Source: Rhodospirillales bacterium (GTDB taxonomy: Bacteria > Pseudomonadota > Alphaproteobacteria > Rhodospirillales > Casp-alpha2). Taken from it: DNA of 32,288 bases. The translations under genes and the position numbers were made by a program. The notes beneath the pieces are model-generated. The model made no database searches. It saw only the letters and a program-made list of their open reading frames with translations, and had not been told where the DNA came from. Shown here in pieces: positions 17,574 through 25,476 of this stretch (its first letter is position 1; the number at the start of each line of letters is the position of its first letter). The stretch is from contig JAFMCK010000006.1 of NCBI GenBank assembly GCA_017857825.1, positions 1 through 32,288 on the forward strand. The letters run 5' to 3'.

Positions 17574-17747
17574 TGCTGTTGGGGGGGGATTGAAGGTAAA
17601 TGGAGGCGCCTTGTAAGGAACGTCAGTTGCTTTGGTTGACATCCACTTGTGGCTGAAAGGCTACTTCAAACAGAAAGTCTTGGTATCCTTGCTTATCGAT
17701 GAGCAAGTAACGTCTACCTTGCCTTTTCGTAGAGCCTTATATTAGAC

Positions 17748-17789
17748 GACGCAATGTAGGGGCTTGAATAAATCCTATCCCCACAACCA
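17748..17789 (+). repeat. 42-bp imperfect direct repeat, copy 1 (ends CAACCA)
   Basis: GACGCAATGTAGGGGCTTGAATAAATCCTATCCCCACAACCA; 34/42 positions identical to 25059..25100. Confidence 0.6.
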
Positions 17790-17794
17790 GCCAA

Positions 17795-17829
17795 AAAAAT
17801 CCTTAAACTAATGGCTTAGAGGGGTTTTT
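17795..17829 (+). terminator. Possible terminator downstream of the CCA-ending repeat
   Basis: AAAAATCCT ... GGGGTTTTT stem with wobbles; ends in T5. Confidence 0.4.
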
Positions 17830-17957
17830 GATGTGCGGGGTGTGCGTCGTCAACATGAAACACCTTCGTATAACGAAGACTGAATCAAAGTGGGCGGCTA
17901 TTTCTGCTAGCCCAAAAGATGCGGAACGCAGACCGCCAGAATTAAGGGATACCGCGC

Positions 17958-18257
17958 ATGAGCAGACTATCGCATGCCGAAATTCATATGGTGAGCCGGA
18001 TTGGCTGGCTCCGTGCGGCGGTGCTTGGGGCAAATGACGGTCTCGTCTCGACGGCGATCCTTGTTGTCGGTGTTGCCGCTGCGGGTTCGGGGCGTCCGGA
18101 GATCCTGATTGCCGGCCTTGCCGGTCTCGTTGCCGGCGCCATGTCGATGGCGGCGGGAGAGTATGTCTCCGTCAGTTCGCAAACGGATGCAGAGCAAGCC
18201 GATGTTGCGCGCGAGACAAGGGAACTTCGGGAAACGCCCGAGGCGTAGCTTGAAGAA
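17958..18257 (+). pseudogene. VIT-family (VIT1/CCC1-type Fe/Mn transporter) N-terminal fragment with in-frame TAG
   Basis: [42 protein letters not shown]...[42 protein letters not shown]; the remainder of the gene is missing. Confidence 0.85.
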
Positions 18258-18554
18258 CTGCTGATCCTGGCACCGATCTTAGCGCCGATTGCTGCGGGTA
18301 TAGGCGTCGATCCTATTCATTTCGCCGTGATATTCCTGGTCGGTGATGCCATCGGCTTTATCACACCGCCTTATGGCCTCAATCTCTATGTTGCCAGTGG
18401 TATAACCGGCATTCCGTATTTCCGGTTATTGCGCTACACCTTGCCGTATCTTTTTGCGCTACTTGCGGTTTGGTTCCTCGTCATTATGATCCCGGACTTC
18501 TCGACGATTTTACTTACTCAAGAGGGCGCGGGGGTCTATCAACATGTTAAGTGA
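18258..18554 (+). pseudogene. TRAP transporter large permease (DctM-type), C-terminal fragment
   Basis: LLILAPILAPIAAGIGVDPIHFAVIFLVGDAIGFITPPYGLNLYVASGITGIPYFRLLRYTLPYLFALLAVWFLVIMIPDFSTILL, C-terminus of DctM only. Confidence 0.85.
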
Positions 18555-18573
18555 GCAACTCAGACAGTGAATA

Positions 18574-19335
18574 ATGGATGACGTTAAGTTAGAGAGGCCG
18601 ACCCGGTCACTGCGCGTCTTCGCTATCGTAGAGGCGATTGCTGGGTCGGACCTACCGATGACTGTTGTCGATTTGGTGGAGTCGACGGGGCTTCCGAAGG
18701 CGACGTTGCACCGGCAGTGCAATGTTCTCGAGCGGGAGGGGTATATTCGCCAAGATATCAACGGCCGGGGCTATGTGATTGGGCACAGCATGCGCCGGTT
18801 GGCGAACCTGACGCTCGCGGCGACGGCGGACCAAACCTTTCGGCACGGTATCCTGACCGCCGTATCCCAAGATATTGGCGAGACCTGTAATATCGTTCTG
18901 CCGCTCGGTGTGGAGATGTTCTATTCGGACCGTGTCGAGACGAAATGGCCGTTGCGCCACCAACTTCCAATCGGCACCAACGTGCCGGTGCACTGCACGG
19001 CGAGTGGCAAGCTATATCTTAGTTCGTTGCCCGAGGAGCAGTGCGAGAAACTGGTTTCCGTTCTGAAGCTTGAGAAATATACCGACAACACGCTCCGTGA
19101 TCCCGATGCTCTGTTGGCAGCCGTCGCGAAAATTCGGAAAGATAAAGTCGGCGTTGATGATGAGGAATTCGTCGACGGGATGGTCGCAGTGGCTGTCCCG
19201 ATCAATGACAGCAAAGGGCGTATGGTCGCAGCCTTGGCGTTTCATGCCCCGTCTGTTCGTATGAACTTGCAAAAGGCCCGGACATACCTGCCAATCCTGC
19301 GAAAAGCCACCGAGGCCCTGTCGATCGCCGACTAG
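18574..19335 (+). CDS. IclR-family transcriptional regulator
   Basis: 253 aa; N-terminal HTH (SLRVFAIVEAIAGSDLPMTVVDLVESTGLPKATLHRQCNVLEREGYI) and IclR effector domain (LPIGTNVPVHCTASGKLYL). Confidence 0.93.
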   Translation: MDDVKLERPTRSLRVFAIVEAIAGSDLPMTVVDLVESTGLPKATLHRQCNVLEREGYIRQDINGRGYVIGHSMRRLANLTLAATADQTFRHGILTAVSQDIGETCNIVLPLGVEMFYSDRVETKWPLRHQLPIGTNVPVHCTASGKLYLSSLPEEQCEKLVSVLKLEKYTDNTLRDPDALLAAVAKIRKDKVGVDDEEFVDGMVAVAVPINDSKGRMVAALAFHAPSVRMNLQKARTYLPILRKATEALSIAD

Positions 19336-19435
19336 GCTTGTGGTGCCGTCGACGCTCGGCTGTTAACGTGGCAATACCATTGTAAGACCAATAACGTTAC
19401 ACCTTAAAAATCGCATCTCAGCGGGAAAGCTAATC

Positions 19436-20749
19436 ATGAACGAGGAACTCCGACAAGCGGCACGTGAGCATCTGATCCGCTATGGTGGAGACACATTTCC
19501 AAACCTTTTTAACGAGGCTAAGGGTTGTATCCTGCGCGATGACACCGGGCGTGAAATACTGGATTTCACATCAGGTCAGATGTGCGCAACCATCGGACAC
19601 AACCACCCCAATATCGTGAAGGCCGTCGAACGCGCAGGCCAAACTGCATATCATATGTTCAGCGGCATGATCCCCGAAGCGGTCGCGGAACTAGCACTTC
19701 GGATCGCGCGCGATTGGATGCCGGCAGGGCTAAATAAATCACTCTGGATCAACACCGGTTCGGAAAGCAACGAAGCGGCGCTTCGCATGGCGAAGATGTA
19801 CACCGGCGGATTTGAAGTAATCGCCATCGGCGGGTCTTGGCACGGCGTAACAGGCGCCGCATCATCGGCATCGTTTGCTAGCGACCGTCGCGGTTACGGA
19901 GTCCCCACGCCGGGTGTTTTTGCGATCCCGGAACCCAACGCATACCGTCCCCACATCGATGCTGGCAGCGAGGAAGCCTCGGCGATGGCGTGCTTGGAAT
20001 TGGGCCTGAAGATGTTCGACATGACATCTGCCGGACAACCCGCCGCCATCATTGTAGAGCCGATCATCAGTGCAGGTGGCGTCCTGGTGCCGCCGAAGTG
20101 CTATATCGAAGGATTGCGTAAAGCCGCCGATGAACGCGGTATGCTGTTGATCTTTGACGAGGCGCAGACCGCGTTTGGACGGATCGGCACGCGAACCGGC
20201 GCTGAGTATTTCGGCGTGACGCCCGATATCATGAGTGTGTCCAAAACCCTTGGTGGCGGATTGCCGTTGGCGGGGGTCATCACAACGGACAAAATCGAAG
20301 AAACCATCCACGCGCGGGGGTTCAATTACTACACAAGTCACGTATCCGATCCGCTGCTGGCGATGGTGGGGCTTGCCGTGTTGGATACGCTGGAGGACGA
20401 AGATCTGTTGGCTCGTTCACGCACCATGGGCGCATACTTGCGCGGTCACATGGAAAATCTACAGCAAAAATATGAAGCCATTGGCGACATTCGCGGCGCC
20501 GGGATGCTGATGGGGATTGAGTTGGTGACCAATCGCGAAACCCGTACGCCGCATCACGAACTCGGCGAGATTACGACTAAGAAATGTTATGAATACGGTC
20601 TTAGTATGAACATCAAACGCCGTAAAGAGCGAGGTTCGGTCTGGCGGATTGCCCCACCATTGACGATTTCCGAAGCCGAGATAGACCGTGGGATTGAAAT
20701 TCTTGACCGTTCATTGCGAGAATCGCTTGATGAACTCGCAAATCGATGA
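19436..20749 (+). CDS. Class III aminotransferase, 2,2-dialkylglycine decarboxylase type
   Basis: 437 aa; LDFTSGQMCATIGHNHP, GSESNEAALRMAKM, SWHGVTGAASSASF, LIFDEAQTAFGRIGT, SKTLGGGLPLAGVIT, YYTSHVSDPL, SMNIKRRKERGSVWRIAPPLTISEAEID resemble DgdA as recalled from the Burkholderia cepacia enzyme. Confidence 0.82.
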   Translation: MNEELRQAAREHLIRYGGDTFPNLFNEAKGCILRDDTGREILDFTSGQMCATIGHNHPNIVKAVERAGQTAYHMFSGMIPEAVAELALRIARDWMPAGLNKSLWINTGSESNEAALRMAKMYTGGFEVIAIGGSWHGVTGAASSASFASDRRGYGVPTPGVFAIPEPNAYRPHIDAGSEEASAMACLELGLKMFDMTSAGQPAAIIVEPIISAGGVLVPPKCYIEGLRKAADERGMLLIFDEAQTAFGRIGTRTGAEYFGVTPDIMSVSKTLGGGLPLAGVITTDKIEETIHARGFNYYTSHVSDPLLAMVGLAVLDTLEDEDLLARSRTMGAYLRGHMENLQQKYEAIGDIRGAGMLMGIELVTNRETRTPHHELGEITTKKCYEYGLSMNIKRRKERGSVWRIAPPLTISEAEIDRGIEILDRSLRESLDELANR

Positions 20750-20811
20750 CGTCGAAGCACCTTATTTAATCATGTAGAATTCGGCTTTCCGGTGTATCGA
20801 GGCGCGGTCTA

Positions 20812-21960
20812 TTAATCCCCAGATGCTGCCAATGCCGTAAAGTTATCGAACAAGTCCGATAATGACCGCCTGCGGCCGGTATCAATCGTTGCAGTTGCCG
20901 TCGTGCCGGCGCGAAATGTTGGTGCGTCGGGGCTATTGATGAGCCTGAGGCGCACCGGTAGGCGCTGCACGACTTTCACCCAGTTCCCGGAGGCGTTCTG
21001 CGGGGGTAAAATCGCGAATTCAGCGCCGGTGGCCGGCGAGATGCTTTGCACCTCCGCATCCCACGTGTAATCCGGATAGATATCGAGAACGACCTTCGCC
21101 TTTTGACCGACGCGCACGTGTGTGAGCTCGGTTTCTTTGAAGTTGGCGTCGACCCAGGGAGGGGTGTCGGTAACGATCGCAAATAGCGGCGTCGCGGCTG
21201 TGATCTGTTCGCCCGGTAAAACCGGCACGCTGACCACGGTGCCGTCTGCGGGGGCGCGAACGTTTGTGTGTTCGAGATCCAGCTGGGCTTGCGCCAGCGC
21301 CGCCATCTTTGCCCGCACCAACGGATGCTGATCAATGCCGCGGTCACCATCGCCGCCGAGTGAGGCGATCACACGCTGAATTTTTTGACGCACCATGGTG
21401 ACACGATCATCGGCCGCATTGGCATCGTTTTCCAATTCGTCGCGACGGGTCGCCGCTGTGATGCCCTGCCGCGCCAATTCGATCTGACGCTCGAAACGTT
21501 TGCGAAAATAGCTGGCGCGGTCCTGCGCTTCCGCAAGTTCGGACCTGGCTTCTTTGAGGGTCGCACTAAGGGTTTCGATTTCACAGCGCGCGGCATCCAA
21601 CTCCGCACTGGCATGCTCGACGGCTATCTCGAACGGTCTTGGGTCAATGGCTACCAGAATATCGCCTTGTTTAACCTTGAGGTGGGCATGGGCATTGACG
21701 GCGATGGCGCGCCCGGAAACCTCTGCGGCGAGTTTGGCTATATTGGTTTTAACATAGGCATTTTCAGTGCTGACATAGCGCGCGCTGTGCAGCCAGTACG
21801 TGACGGCGATGGTGACGGCGATGATCGGCACGGCGACCAGCAAGCCCATGCGCAACAGTGCCCTCCGAGAAGAACGCGGCGCTGTCCGTCCGTCCGTGAC
21901 CTCGGTGTCGGGAATGGCCATATCGTCAGGCATTATCTTTTTCGAGCTCCTGTGACTCAA
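20812..21960 (-). CDS. HlyD/EmrA-family membrane fusion protein
   Basis: 382 aa; TM near N-terminus, YVSTENAYVKTNIAKLAAEVSGRAIAVNAHAHLKVKQGDILVAIDPRPFE, coiled coil, VRAPADGTVVSVPVLPGEQI. Possible start at 21933. Confidence 0.92.
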   Translation of the reverse strand: MSHRSSKKIMPDDMAIPDTEVTDGRTAPRSSRRALLRMGLLVAVPIIAVTIAVTYWLHSARYVSTENAYVKTNIAKLAAEVSGRAIAVNAHAHLKVKQGDILVAIDPRPFEIAVEHASAELDAARCEIETLSATLKEARSELAEAQDRASYFRKRFERQIELARQGITAATRRDELENDANAADDRVTMVRQKIQRVIASLGGDGDRGIDQHPLVRAKMAALAQAQLDLEHTNVRAPADGTVVSVPVLPGEQITAATPLFAIVTDTPPWVDANFKETELTHVRVGQKAKVVLDIYPDYTWDAEVQSISPATGAEFAILPPQNASGNWVKVVQRLPVRLRLINSPDAPTFRAGTTATATIDTGRRRSLSDLFDNFTALAASGD

Positions 21961-22426
21961 TCAGTTCATTTTCTACGGCCATGTCCTGAAGCCGTTGCTT
22001 CACGTTCAGCAGCAGATCGGTCAGGGTTTCGCGTTCTTTCGCGCTCAGCCCGGCAAGTTCTTCCTCGACCATCGCCTCGGCAATCGGTGTTATTTCGCTA
22101 TGAATCCGCCTGCCCAGTTCCGTCAGATAGACGCGTTTGACGCGACGATCAGCATCATCTTGGCGTCTTTCAAGCCAGCCGAAATTTTCCAGCTTGTCGA
22201 TGACCCGCCCGGCGGTGGCTTTTTCGACCTCAAGTAATTCTGCCAGCTCCGATTGATTGACGCCGGGCTGATCGCCGACGCGGCGCAACGCCATCCACTG
22301 GGTGCGGGTAAAGCCGATTTTGCGCACCCGGCGATCAAACACGGTGCGCTGCAGGCGCGCCGCCTCCATGATCAAGAACGCCAGATATCGCGCCTCCGTC
22401 ACCGGGATCAGATCGGCTTTTGTCAC
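21926..22426 (-). CDS. MarR-family transcriptional regulator
   Basis: FTRTQWMALRRVGDQPGVNQSELAELLEVEKATAGRVIDKLENFGWLERRQDDADRRVKRVYLTELG; GTG start at 22426 proposed, because the track start at 22510 reads through a palindromic operator. Confidence 0.9.
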   Translation of the reverse strand: MTKADLIPVTEARYLAFLIMEAARLQRTVFDRRVRKIGFTRTQWMALRRVGDQPGVNQSELAELLEVEKATAGRVIDKLENFGWLERRQDDADRRVKRVYLTELGRRIHSEITPIAEAMVEEELAGLSAKERETLTDLLLNVKQRLQDMAVENELIESQELEKDNA

Positions 22427-22446
22427 GATTGAAAACCCTCGCCAAT

Positions 22447-22468
22447 AATAGTAAGCATTGTTACTATT
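22447..22468. promoter_or_regulatory. Candidate MarR operator in the divergent intergenic region
   Basis: AATAGTAA-GCATTG-TTACTATT, perfect 8-bp inverted arms between marR and the MFS gene. Confidence 0.65.
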
Positions 22469-22501
22469 GCATGACTTACTGTCAACTGGGTTACTTTTTG
22501 C

Positions 22502-24037
22502 ATGGCGCACGACGTCACATTTGAATCCGCCGTACCACGACCGGATATCTCCCCGGCGCGCCGTTATGTGATCTTGGCGATGGTGGTTCTCAGCGTCACA
22601 CTTTATAGCACATCGATCTTGATTGTGGCGGCGGTACTTCCGCAGTTGCAGGGTGCCATGTCAGCCACACCCGATGAGATCTCCTGGACGATGACCTTCA
22701 ATATTTTGGCAACGGCCATGATGACGCCGTTAACCGGTTGGCTGGCGGGACGATTTGGACGGCGTAACTTGCTTGCGGGCAGTGTCGCGGTGTTTGCCGT
22801 ATCTACCTATTTTTGCGGCGCAGCGATGTCCCTAGAGTCGCTCATTTTCTGGCGCATCGTGCAAGGCGCCGCCGGTGCGCCGCTGCCGCCGATCGGGCAA
22901 GCGGTAACCCTGGATATCTTTCCGAAGCATCAGCACGGGATGGTCATTGGTATGTATGGGGTCGGGGTCGTCATGGGCGCGTTCGCCGGGCCGATGATCG
23001 GCGGCGTGATGGCTGAACTTTATACCTGGCGATACGCGTTCTATCTGATGTTCCCGATCGCGGTTATGTCATCGATTGGGGTGATGCTGGCATTGCCGCG
23101 CACCCATCGTACGTCCAACGTAAAGCTGGAATGGACCGGATTTCTGCTGCTGAGCATCTCAATTGCTTGTGTCCAACTCGCGCTTTCGCGGGGCCAGCGG
23201 TTGGACTGGTTTCAGTCGACGGAAATCTGTATCGAAGTTTTCGTTGGCGCGTTATCGTTTTATCTGTTCGTCGCGCACAGCCTGACACACGACAAGCCAT
23301 TCCTAAATCTCAAGCTCTTGCTCAATAGGAACTATGCCATCGGTCTCATTTTGGTGACGATCTACGGAATGTTGAATTTTACGCCGATGGTCATTTTGCC
23401 GGGCTTGCTTCGCGCACATGTTGGCCTGCCGGATTCTTTGATTGGGTATGTGGTGGGGTCGCGCGGTATTGGTGCGATGGCAGCATTTTTTATTGCCGGG
23501 TTCGTCGGTCAAAAATACCCGCGGCAATCCATCGCGGTAGGTTTTTCGCTGCAAGTCATCGCCGGGCTGTGGTTGATGACAGTTAATCTCAACACAACAC
23601 CGTTCGAGTTCGTGTTGAATGGTATTGTCCAGGGGTTGGCGGTCGGGACGATCTGGGTGCCATTGACGGTGGTTACGTTCTCGACACTCGATCCAAAATA
23701 TCTAAACGAGACCAGTTCGGTTTATCACTTGTTGCGGAACATTGGATCCAGCTTCTTTATATCGTTGAGCGTGACCGAGTTGGTGCGCTCTGCCGCCACC
23801 AATTATGAATTTATGACAGAGCACATCTCGCGCTTTAATCCGCTTCTGCAACTGCCATGGGTGATGGGCGAACGCAGCATCGATACGGTTGAAGGATTGT
23901 CGCGTCTATCCAATGAAATTTTTCATCAGGCATCGCTGCTCAGTTATCTGAATGCGTTCGGTTTGTACACCATGGCGTCAGCCCTCGCTATTCCGCTGAT
24001 CATGTTTGTCAGCAGCCCGAAAAAGAAAGCCGCTTAA
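22502..24037 (+). CDS. MFS transporter, DHA2 (EmrB/QacA) family
   Basis: 511 aa; ILIVAAVLPQLQGAMSATPDEISWTMTFNILATAMMTPLTGWLAGRFGRRNLL; many TM segments; next to marR and hlyD-type genes. Confidence 0.92.
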   Translation: MAHDVTFESAVPRPDISPARRYVILAMVVLSVTLYSTSILIVAAVLPQLQGAMSATPDEISWTMTFNILATAMMTPLTGWLAGRFGRRNLLAGSVAVFAVSTYFCGAAMSLESLIFWRIVQGAAGAPLPPIGQAVTLDIFPKHQHGMVIGMYGVGVVMGAFAGPMIGGVMAELYTWRYAFYLMFPIAVMSSIGVMLALPRTHRTSNVKLEWTGFLLLSISIACVQLALSRGQRLDWFQSTEICIEVFVGALSFYLFVAHSLTHDKPFLNLKLLLNRNYAIGLILVTIYGMLNFTPMVILPGLLRAHVGLPDSLIGYVVGSRGIGAMAAFFIAGFVGQKYPRQSIAVGFSLQVIAGLWLMTVNLNTTPFEFVLNGIVQGLAVGTIWVPLTVVTFSTLDPKYLNETSSVYHLLRNIGSSFFISLSVTELVRSAATNYEFMTEHISRFNPLLQLPWVMGERSIDTVEGLSRLSNEIFHQASLLSYLNAFGLYTMASALAIPLIMFVSSPKKKAA

Positions 24038-24933
24038 GCCGGCTGATTTCTCTCGGTGCTTTTGACCAATAACGTCAATGTACGATTGACCGGAACGGCG
24101 AGCCCAAGTTTATCTGCCCGTCTCACAATTTCGCCGTTGAGAAAATCAATCTCGGTCGGCTTGCCCTGCATGAGGTCCTGAGCCGTCGATGAGTACTGTC
24201 CAGGCATGGAGACCGGAATTTGCCGAATTACCTCGAAAATAGTGTCCGGTATAAAAATGCCCTCCGCGTGCGCGACGCTGAGCGCTTCGCGGACGATGTC
24301 GTCTATCAGTTCCGGCATCCCATCTTTCGACACCATCTCGCCATAGGTTAAGCCCGTGATTGCCGAGATTGGGTTCATGGCACAATTTACGATAAGTTTC
24401 GTCCACAGAGAGCCAATGACATCATCGGACACCCGTGTTTCGATGCCGGCCCCGTTAAGAAGGTCCGCAACATCACTTGCACATTGCGCAGACACTTCAA
24501 GATCGCCCCGACCCTCGTGACGTACGATGCCGGGGCTGGGAACGCGGCTTGCAACATAAACTACGACCGGTTCAACTGGCCGGCCAAGAATATCCGCCAA
24601 CGTTTCCGCGTTGGAAACACCGTTTTGCAGACTGAGCACCTGACAAGATGGCGCGAGAAAGGGATTAATCTCGCGTGCAGCCTGTTCGGTGTCCCCAGAT
24701 TTCACGCAAATTAATATCATCTCAGCGCCCGCAATCGCAGCCGGGTCGCTGCTTGCTTGCACATGTGCCACCAAGCGCTGTCTGTTCTTTTCCAGGATCA
24801 GCCCATTCTGCGAGATCGCTTCCACAAGCGTGGCTCGCCCGATCAGCAAAACCTGATGACCCGCAAGCGCGAGCATTGCGCCGTAGTAACAGCCGACTGC
24901 GCCTGCCCCCATCACAGCTATTTTCACAGGCAT
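24034..24933 (-). CDS. Ketopantoate reductase family (2-dehydropantoate 2-reductase-like)
   Basis: 299 aa; KIAVMGAGAVGCYYGAMLALAGHQVLLIGR Rossmann motif, SLQNGVSNAE, LWTKLIVNCAMNPISAITGLTYGE. Confidence 0.88.
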   Translation of the reverse strand: MPVKIAVMGAGAVGCYYGAMLALAGHQVLLIGRATLVEAISQNGLILEKNRQRLVAHVQASSDPAAIAGAEMILICVKSGDTEQAAREINPFLAPSCQVLSLQNGVSNAETLADILGRPVEPVVVYVASRVPSPGIVRHEGRGDLEVSAQCASDVADLLNGAGIETRVSDDVIGSLWTKLIVNCAMNPISAITGLTYGEMVSKDGMPELIDDIVREALSVAHAEGIFIPDTIFEVIRQIPVSMPGQYSSTAQDLMQGKPTEIDFLNGEIVRRADKLGLAVPVNRTLTLLVKSTERNQPA

Positions 24934-25058
24934 GCCCCTTCAATGTTATGCGACCATAGCCTAGAGGCATGAGCCTAGCAGGTTGGTTGACGACAGTTTA
25001 GCCTTGTTGCGTTGTACGTAACGCCAGTTAAGTGTCCGTTCAGCGAATTTGACCCGGT

Positions 25059-25100
25059 GACGCAAAGTAGGGTCTTGAACAAATCTAGTCCTCGCAACCA
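25059..25100 (+). repeat. 42-bp imperfect direct repeat, copy 2 (ends CAACCA)
   Basis: GACGCAAAGTAGGGTCTTGAACAAATCTAGTCCTCGCAACCA; 34/42 identical to 17748..17789. Confidence 0.6.
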
Positions 25101-25110
25101 TTAACACGCT

Positions 25111-25476
25111 TCACGCTCGATATCGTGAGCCGATTGGAATGCAATCGACGGGCACATCGACGGTCAATTCACCGAGTAGCAGGAATGACAGTGTTTTGCC
25201 GTGCAAATCCTGATTGAGCGCACTGTTGACGCCGCCTTCGAGCGCATCGTCGATGACCAAATTGATGGCGGGTAGATTTTGCAAAACATATCGCTCCACT
25301 GCGCTCGCGCCTTTATGCCGAAATAGATTGAGGACGCGTTTTTCGGTTACCTGATCGACGAGAAACGGGAACGTTTCCGGCAAATATGGCACTACGGAAA
25401 TATTCGACCGGTTGCCTTTGTCGCCGGCCCGTCCGTGGGCGACCGCGTGTAACGGGACGGTGACGGTTTCGCTCAT
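25111..25476 (-). CDS. AtuA-related small protein (C-terminal partner of AtuA)
   Basis: MSETVTVPLHAVAHGRAGDKGNRSNISVVPYLPETFPFLVDQVT...; start at 25476 overlaps the AtuA stop (ATGA). Confidence 0.8.
   Translation of the reverse strand: MSETVTVPLHAVAHGRAGDKGNRSNISVVPYLPETFPFLVDQVTEKRVLNLFRHKGASAVERYVLQNLPAINLVIDDALEGGVNSALNQDLHGKTLSFLLLGELTVDVPVDCIPIGSRYRA

Noticed and set aside
17574-17595. G8 run right after the 16392..17573 gene, considered as a phase-variable tract
   Set aside because: It lies downstream of the stop codon and in no supported ORF, so slippage would not alter a product; no obvious promoter there.
17632-17750. Short open stretch reading TSVALVDIHLWLKGYFKQKVLVSLLIDEQVTSTLPFRRALY*
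   Set aside because: Only ~41 codons, no start codon and no recognisable family; could be a gene remnant but cannot be supported.
17748-17789. Calling an intact tRNA gene at the CAACCA-ending repeat
   Set aside because: Only a 3'-end-like segment is present; no anticodon or D arm found upstream, and the T-loop region is abnormal. Kept only as a repeat and possible att relic.
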